Of a stretch of DNA of 64,000 bases, positions 57,201 through 64,000 are shown piece by piece. A program made the position numbers and the translations under genes. Source of the stretch: Sporothrix humicola. Taxonomy: Eukaryota > Ascomycota > Sordariomycetes > Ophiostomatales > Ophiostomataceae. The stretch covers positions 219,122 through 283,121 of the forward strand of contig WNYE01000057.1 in NCBI GenBank assembly GCA_021396245.1, written 5' to 3'. Within the stretch, counting starts at the first letter, position 1. Each line of letters starts with the position of its first letter. Below the pieces are notes generated by a model. The model saw only the letters and a list, made by a program, of their open reading frames with translations. It searched no databases and was not told the DNA's origin.

Positions 57201-59223
57201 GTTCGTTTGCCCAGGACTTGTCCTGCATCAAGATGGAGCAGCTTTGGATTCGCTGTCTGGCCTTGTCCCTCTTTGCTGTTGCTGTTGTGGATCGGGTGCA
57301 TAAGTTTTGCATGCGATACTGGCTGACTGGGTCCCATTTTCGAGCTTCTGCAAGAACTGCAGTTTGTCTCTGGAGTGGCCTTCCGATTGTCTGTGCACAA
57401 AGCTCAAACTGAGCTCTGAATTCGATGTCATCAATGTCGAGGTTGAGACTGAATTGGATGAAAGAAGGTGAAAGGGCCGCGTCATAGCTAGTTGTCTGTC
57501 GACTCAAAGTCGTCATTGACAGACGTCAAGCGTCAGAAATAAAGAAACTGCTCGCTCAGAGACTACGCCGCATCCTCGTTAGGTTCTCTGAAAAAAGCAA
57601 CGAACAATAGGGCAAAGGGACAATGAAAGAAGCAACGAGTAATGCGATTGGGGGCTGTGCTTCGAGCGAGCTTTCAGGCCATCAAGGTCAGCTTTCATGG
57701 CAACGTCAGCTTTGTCCTTCTCCGGTCCAATGTTGAGTACAAGTTCAAAGGCAGGTTTGGCAATGACCCTGCCCTTGTCGAAGTACTTCTTGCAAGGCTG
57801 GCCGGGCGACGCAAAACAAGGCAGGAGAGGCGACGTTGAACCAAATATGTTAAACGAGGGCTCAGAGGTACAAAAGCGTGGTAGATTGCTGCGATGAAGA
57901 GATGAAAGAAGAGCCATCCGGCTCGAACGGCATGTAACCAGATAGAACACATTGAAGCGACGTTTCGACAGGAGGAGAAGAGACAACGAACGACACAGAA
58001 ACAGACACTCGAGAAACACACAAAACACAAACAGAGAAGGCTGCTGGTCTTGGCGCTGCAAGCCCCACTGGAGACTTGAGAAGAAGGACAAGAACTAGAG
58101 AGCCACCCCTGGCCAGTTGGTGGACTGTGCTTTCTACCATGTCGATCGTTTCTTCTTTTTGTGCATACGCCGTGTTCGATTTTGCTCACTGAGGACTTGT
58201 AGATGACCGGGTCTCTCGGCGTGCAAAGACGGCGCAGACTAGAAGACAAGGCTCCTGTTGGGCTGCGACTTTCTGTCTCTCGTCCTTTTCAATGTCTTGA
58301 ATGTCTCGACTGTTCTTGCACTAGCAGGGGAGGTCTTTTTGGTGCACATCTTCTGGCACATCTCTTTTGGTGGTGGTGTGGATGAAGTGCGCCTTCTTGC
58401 CTCTGCAAAATACGGCGTTTTGTGGCGAGCCACAGTGGCTGGGGCGGAGAAAACGGAGAAACAGTCTCGACAGTGAAGCAGGAACAGGAAAGCAGGCACG
58501 CAGGTGAAGAAGATGCACAATATGGACAAAGGAAACAGAAAAGGATGACAGAGGAACAGAAGGCTGGCCAAACATGCCAATGAGATCGAGAAGCTGGCTG
58601 CTGGCTGGCTGGCAGCTCCAAACAACTTCCAGACACCTTCAGCGACACACCTCCGCACAGACCTATGCCAGGAAGATCGTCCAAGACCGCTGGCAGCCGC
58701 ACACCGTGTAAATGGAGGGGAAAGGGTAACAGAGATGGAGGGCAAGATATTCCGCTTCGCAGGCTGAAGACACACGACCAGACAAACAGACAAAACGAGA
58801 CCAGGTCGCTGGCAGGTCAATGAGGAAAGCCAAGTGACAAAAAAAAAAGCCCATGACGGTCAACCGGCGTGGCGACGGGCGGGAAAGGAGGGAGGGACTT
58901 AAAAAGTGTAAATGGGACCGCAACCGCCACTATGGGTGCACCCTTCAACCCCTTTGGGGGGCGTTCTTATGTCGTTTTAATGGTGTTCTTACTATCGTCG
59001 AGTAAAGGTGTCGGACGTTGATTACTTTGCAAATTGAAAACCAAGGGAAGGGACTCTGCAGGAACGAGATGCCAGACGTTCAAGCAGAAGGCAACAAGGC
59101 AAAAAGGCAAGAGGCAAGGCACAAGAGTGCGGGATGAAATTGAAGAAGGAACGGGGTTTTGCTGGGCGGAGCTTCCTTCCCAGTGAGAGGCACTTCACAG
59201 TTCGTCTTTCCCTTTCCTCTCTC

Positions 59224-59242
59224 CTCTCTCTCTCTCTCTCTC
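59224..59242. repeat. (CT)9 microsatellite
   Basis: Nine perfect CT units plus one C in non-coding DNA. Confidence 0.9.
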
Positions 59243-62200
59243 AAGGTCGGCCCTGCAGCATGCAGTAGCGGGCGACCCACCACTCCCTTCCCATCCTTGC
59301 TCCATCTAGCCAATCAAGTACGTATGCAACCCTACCTTTCTAGAGAGAAAAGACGGAGAAAAGTGGGTCTTGTAAAAGAGCTGTTTCTCACTTGCACTTG
59401 CCCACTGAAACACCTTGAACGCCGTTCTTGCCCTTTCACCTGGTGAGAGAGATGCAGACAGGAAAGAGCGATCGCGACGGCAAGGATGGAACATGGGGGA
59501 AATACATATGGAGAACAATTATGGAAATAACCAGGGGCACATCTGACTGCCAGGACGTCCACAGCCTGCTCCTGCAGGAGCCCAGAGACGCCAACACAAC
59601 AAAGAGGAGGAGAAACACATCAAGGAAAACGACAACTGACTGTCGCTCATCACATCCAACCGCCAGCCATGAGCTTCCCCGCAAATACACACACCATTAC
59701 GACTACATACAGAAAGAGATGAACAACTACTCCATTCGAGGATGGTATGTCGTTAATGATTGCCACTACGGAGAATACAGTCAAGTGGAGGCCGCTCGCG
59801 AACATATCAAAGAGGGGCTGTTGACAACGCTCGTCTGAAAAGAGAAACAACAGACGAGGCAACATTAATCGACGACGATAGTACATCTGTGGTCTGTGCA
59901 GGTCTTGGAAAAAAGAAAGATTGGTGTTTTGCTCGTGCTTCTGCTCGTGCCCGACGCCCCTTGTTCCCAGGCGTCACAGCCTTCCGGAACGGGCCTTTTC
60001 TGCTGGGATTATGTTGGGTTGGAAACGAGAAACTGGGGTGTTGTTTTGCGACGACGATGCCAAACGACCAGGACAACAATCAAAGGAAGACAAGGAAAGG
60101 TAAAAACGTGCGCACTAACGACGATCCTCCGCTGTCAGCATGGCGATTGCGACGGGAATCCTTTTGGAATTGCTTGTAAATCAGAGCATCCACTTGCGTT
60201 GACCTCACGATAACCAGGTCAAGTCGGGGATGGAGCCCGACGGCGAAGGCAGTGATGAGCATTGTGCTATGCCATAAGGAGTACGGAGTACTGGGCTGTC
60301 TCTGCCTTTTCCCTTTCCTCTTCCTGTTCTGCCTTTTCACGATAGACCCTTTCCGACTGCAACGCTGGGAGTTCCCTTGACTGGCATTGCTCTTCCAAGA
60401 GTCGTGCATGCACGACGATACCCCGTCGACCTCGACGAACTGCAACATGGGAACGAGTACCCGCTCTGGATGCTGCCGACGGATAGCGGCCTGATCTGAG
60501 CTGTGGGCGTGCGATTTTGAGACCAAAGAACCCTTGCAATTGGCTGGCCATTACGAGTAGCCTTTACACATTGCATTTACGTTGTAGCAATCTGAACGAA
60601 AAGAGACAAGAAGCAAAAAGAGGTGTATCGGAGTCCAGGCCTAGGCCCAGACCAAGACCCAGACTTCACGATGCGTCATGTTCATGTCGGGCAAGTTGTC
60701 GTATTCCGCAATCGTACACAGTAGTTTTTCCTCTTGCTCTCGTCTTCTGCACATCCCTCTTTTGAATTTCTTGTTCGCCATTTCGCCGTTTCGCCGTTTC
60801 TTTTTTCCTTTTGTCGTTCTCGTCACTCCCATTCTCGTCACATTTTTTTTTTTCATTTCCCTGCAGCACGCCCGCTTTCTTCTGTCCGTTGTTCCTAGCC
60901 TTTTTCTTTGCCTCTTCCTCTTTATTTCCTTTTTTTTTATTCTCTTCTTCCTCTTCCCTCTGTACCTCAATCTGGGGCAAAGACAGCTGCAGCCAATTGT
61001 CCATGTTTGCGTGTGCGCTCGTCAACTCCGACCCTTTCCCTCTTTTGAAGCTACTTACAAAGGGCCTGGACCGGTCTATTGAGCGGGGACCCTTGCCCAA
61101 ATTTGCTTGACCTCTTTTATTTCTTCTTTACTTTTTGTGTGGTCAAAAAAGGATCGTGAAATGGGTCCGACCCGTGAAGCCCCGTCAGAAAGTGTCTCTG
61201 TGTGATTTGTTTGTGACTGGCTCTATCATTTGTCTCTCTCTTTGTCCTTTGTCGGAGCCGTCAACGGAGCGCGCGGTAGCACAAGTGCACCAAAATGCGT
61301 GAAAAAGAATGCTTGTATGACGACGTTGAAAGAAAGACAGGGGACGCTGTGACTCTTCAAGTCATTGCCCTTCAAAGACCCTCAAGCGCCTTCTTTCTTT
61401 GTCGTGTCATGGCACACTCCACAACAGTCCACACGTGCCACAGTGGTCTCCCGATCGCGCCTGCCATTATGCACCGGTACATGTCTCACATTCGGAGGAA
61501 TGAAAGGGAAAGAAGGCGGGAAAGACGTTGGACACACGGAAAGAACGGAGGGACCCAAAGAACTAAGAATGGACAAACAGTGTCGCAGTATGGAGAACAA
61601 TGAAATATGGAAGGCGCAGCCTCACCTCACAAGGGCAAGCACGGTGGGCGGAAAGGGATCGATGACATCAACACCCTGGAAAGTGCGGAAAGGGCAAGAC
61701 ACACGAGACAGGCAGGAGCGCACAGGGTGCAAGGGACGTCCTACTGTGTGTGATGCCGGGTCAGCCGCTCTTTGTTCTGATGATGACTTATCAACATTCA
61801 TTGTTTACTTTTGTCATTCTCGATTCTTTCATTTCCAAACGCATCTTACTCTGGAGTCTTCTCAGCACCACGGCCGACGTCAGAGCCCCATCGAAGCATC
61901 AAAGCGATATGCAATGTACTTTTTTTGTTCGCCAACGGTGCTCGGGACTTTTGCCTCGTTTTCAGCGAGAAGAGAAACTATGTCCTTTGAGCTCTCTGCA
62001 GAGTGAAAGAAATAATCAAAGAACCACCGATACGGGTATCCAGTCGCCAACGATTACAATAGATACCAACAACGACAGCAAAGAAACCCAACCCTGCAGT
62101 GTTCGTGGCACCAACCAAACGGAGAGTCACCACGTACCCGCAGATGCGGGAGTGTCGTCGTTGGTCTTTTTGGCCCTTCTTTTTTCTTCTTCTCTTCCTT

Positions 62201-63945
62201 TCTTGCCTCGTTCTCACTCCGATATGCACATCTGCAGTCTGTTGTCCTGCATTGCAGACAAAATGCAGTCAAATGCAGTCAAGATGCAGGCAACGGTGGC
62301 CCAACCAGATGGCAGCCCAACGCAACATGCCGTTTCAGGGGACTTTTTGGCCCTATTGGATTCATATTTTCAATTCAAGGTTTCATTTAGTTGCATGTGA
62401 AGACGAGAAAAAGAAGAGGGCCGACAAGAGTCGTGAGAATGCAAAAAATCAATATTCCGTGAGTGAATCGTTCCTCAACAGCCACCACGCGGGAGTGAGA
62501 CACTGGATGCAAGGACAATGCTGGGCTGTTACAGAGTCAAAGAGTAATACGACGTACTTTTTTGTTGTCGTCTCCATCGGGCCCATCGTCCCCATCGTCG
62601 ACGATTCTCGATTCTCGACACTTGCCACATTGCCACCAATCTGTTTCTATTGTTTTCCATCAGCAAAACGTCTCCACTCCCATTCTGGTTTGACGAAATG
62701 AAGGTAAAAATAAAGATGCAAAAAAAGAGGATCCTCAGAGCCTGGACCATGATGATCAAGGCTGCGGCAAGGACCGTCTCGAAAATGGGGCGAAAAAAAG
62801 TAAAATTTACTCGCCAAAATCTGCTGCAAAACGGCCTAAATACCCTAAATCTCCCAGAAACCAGGTTGGGCCACCAAATAGTGCAGTGCTGTGGAGACAA
62901 ACGACGTAGTTGATTTTCAACTTCAACTTCAAGCCATCTTTGATGAACTTCGCGACGCCAACCTACGCATGGTTGCCTCTTGTCTCACTCTGATGCGTCC
63001 AGAATCGTGTTTTCCTTCTCCAGTTGGCTGATTTTTCTCGTCTCCGAGACAAGACAGACCAAACGCAAGGAGAAAAGGGGACAATACATCGTAAGTGGAC
63101 AATAAACATGGAGCGAGTCGTCAAAGTGCACTTCACCTTTCCCTCTTTAGTGTCTCCTGTCCTCCTGTCCACCTATTTTCTTTCGTGCCTCGCGTTGCAC
63201 GCCTCGCGGCTTGCAGCGGCCGAAACATTGCCTCTTCAGCTTCTCAAGCGAGCCGGGCTATTGAAATTTTGGGTTTGAGCGTTGTAAAGGCTGCACATCA
63301 ACTCGATTGGGCAATGGCAGGTCTCAGTGATGCCACACCACGCCTGCAGAGACCTGAAAGCCATCGGGGAGGTGGCTGGCGCACAGACATTTTTTATTTT
63401 GTTCCTGTCTTGCCTGTCCTTCCTCTATTTTCATAAAATCGGTTTGCCGCCGCAGGCGACAGCTTCCCCTCTCTTCCAAGTGTTACAGGGGGGCTGTCAA
63501 CCCTGTCGAGGTATCGAAGCCATGCCCGATACAGAGATATCTTACACTTACAGCATGGTACAGTTCCACCAAGCACAACAGCAGAAGCAGAGCAAAAGCA
63601 GAAAGCAGAAAGCACAACAGACAGTCGCCAGTGCGATGGCGAAGCAGTGCAACCACAACAATAATTGAAAGTTGACTCCAAAGACTCCAGCGTCATTCGA
63701 GGACTGGCATGTGCCTGTCAGATTGTCAGCAATAAGCCTCCTCTCACGAGTGGACAGTGGACTGATCCGAGCTCCGTCCGTGGCCCAAGCTCCGTAATCC
63801 GAACCGTTCTCCGGGCCGTGCATAATGCGAGCAGCTCTTCAAGCTTTGATATCGTTTGTATTTACTCGGTGCAGACAACAGAACAGGTCATTAATGAGGC
63901 GCAATAAAATTCTCTTGGTTTTGTATTCATCTTCTTTACGTTTCG

Positions 63946-63961
63946 TTTTTTTTTTTTTTTT
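63946..63961. repeat. Poly-T tract (16 T)
   Basis: Sixteen uninterrupted T residues near the window end in non-coding DNA. Confidence 0.9.
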
Positions 63962-64000
63962 GTTCATTTTAGGGGGCCGGATGCATTTTTTTACACGTTT

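Larger units (their letters stand above)
54273..64000. other. 9.7-kb gene-empty region upstream of the kinase
   Basis: From 54275 to about 55100 the plus strand is purine-rich, a CT-rich leader for the minus-strand kinase. Beyond that, to the window end, no gene, RNA gene or mobile-element domain is recognised. Open frames are short and overlap on both strands. Slightly GC-richer patches at 56190-56350 and 60340-60510 have open frames, but no recognisable similarity. Homopolymers include 16 T at 63946-63961. Confidence 0.5.

Noticed and set aside
3589..60288. Recurring CTCCGTA/TACGGAG motif in spacers
   Set aside because: I found only about four exact copies (3589, 15209, 45430, 60282), below the roughly eight expected by chance in 64 kb.
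60340..60499. GC-richer patch with an open frame ending in YPLWMLPTDSGLI
   Set aside because: Other frames in the same patch are also open, there is no ATG or domain, and nothing extends it into a gene.
1..64000. tRNA, 5S rRNA, CRISPR or transposon domains
   Set aside because: A scan by eye for B-box/T-loop motifs, 5S-like sequence, regularly spaced repeats, and reverse transcriptase or transposase motifs found none that were credible.

Overview
This window is nuclear DNA of a filamentous ascomycete, most like a Sordariomycete. The evidence is short introns (about 50-110 nt) with GT..AG ends and CTAAC-like branch points, GC-rich third codon positions in coding DNA against AT-richer, homopolymer-rich spacers, a CFEM GPI-anchored protein, a fungal Zn2Cys6 regulator and fungal MFS families. 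The large spacers would suit an Ophiostomatales-type genome, but the genus cannot be fixed from sequence alone.

Layout: (1) 1155-2807 (-) YAG7-like protein with an RGG tail. (2) 4293-4699 (-) CENP-W histone-fold protein, head-to-head with 5426-5893 (+) prefoldin subunit 4. (3) 8504-10467 (+) MFS drug/H+ antiporter of DHA1 type. (4) 10852-11226 (-) small putative membrane protein, just behind 11266-14653 (-), a 1107-residue low-complexity protein. (5) 15533-18595 (-) Zn2Cys6 transcription factor. (6) 21499-23235 (+) CHL4/CENP-N kinetochore protein, convergent with 23478-24961 (-) TatD-family nuclease, which is divergent from 26253-29082 (+) ribonucleotide reductase large subunit. (7) 37378-38383 (+) CFEM protein. 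(8) 39585-41588 (-) TRI12-like MFS transporter. (9) 49937-54272 (-) CaMKK-type protein kinase. Exon borders were built by hand from splice signals and reading-frame continuity.

Most genes are housekeeping: inner kinetochore (CENP-W, CHL4), chaperone (prefoldin) and dNTP synthesis (RNR1). Four MluI cell-cycle boxes (ACGCGT) lie in the spacer before RNR1 and two lie close to CHL4, which fits G1/S control. The right half holds surface, transport and signalling genes separated by 8-10 kb spacers with no recognisable gene. No rRNA, tRNA, CRISPR array, intact transposon or biosynthetic cluster was recognised. I found no convincing undescribed system. The best leads are the MCB clustering, the two kinetochore genes 17 kb apart, the CFEM repeat protein with a probable 5'-UTR intron, a possible multicopper-oxidase remnant and the large gene-empty spacers.
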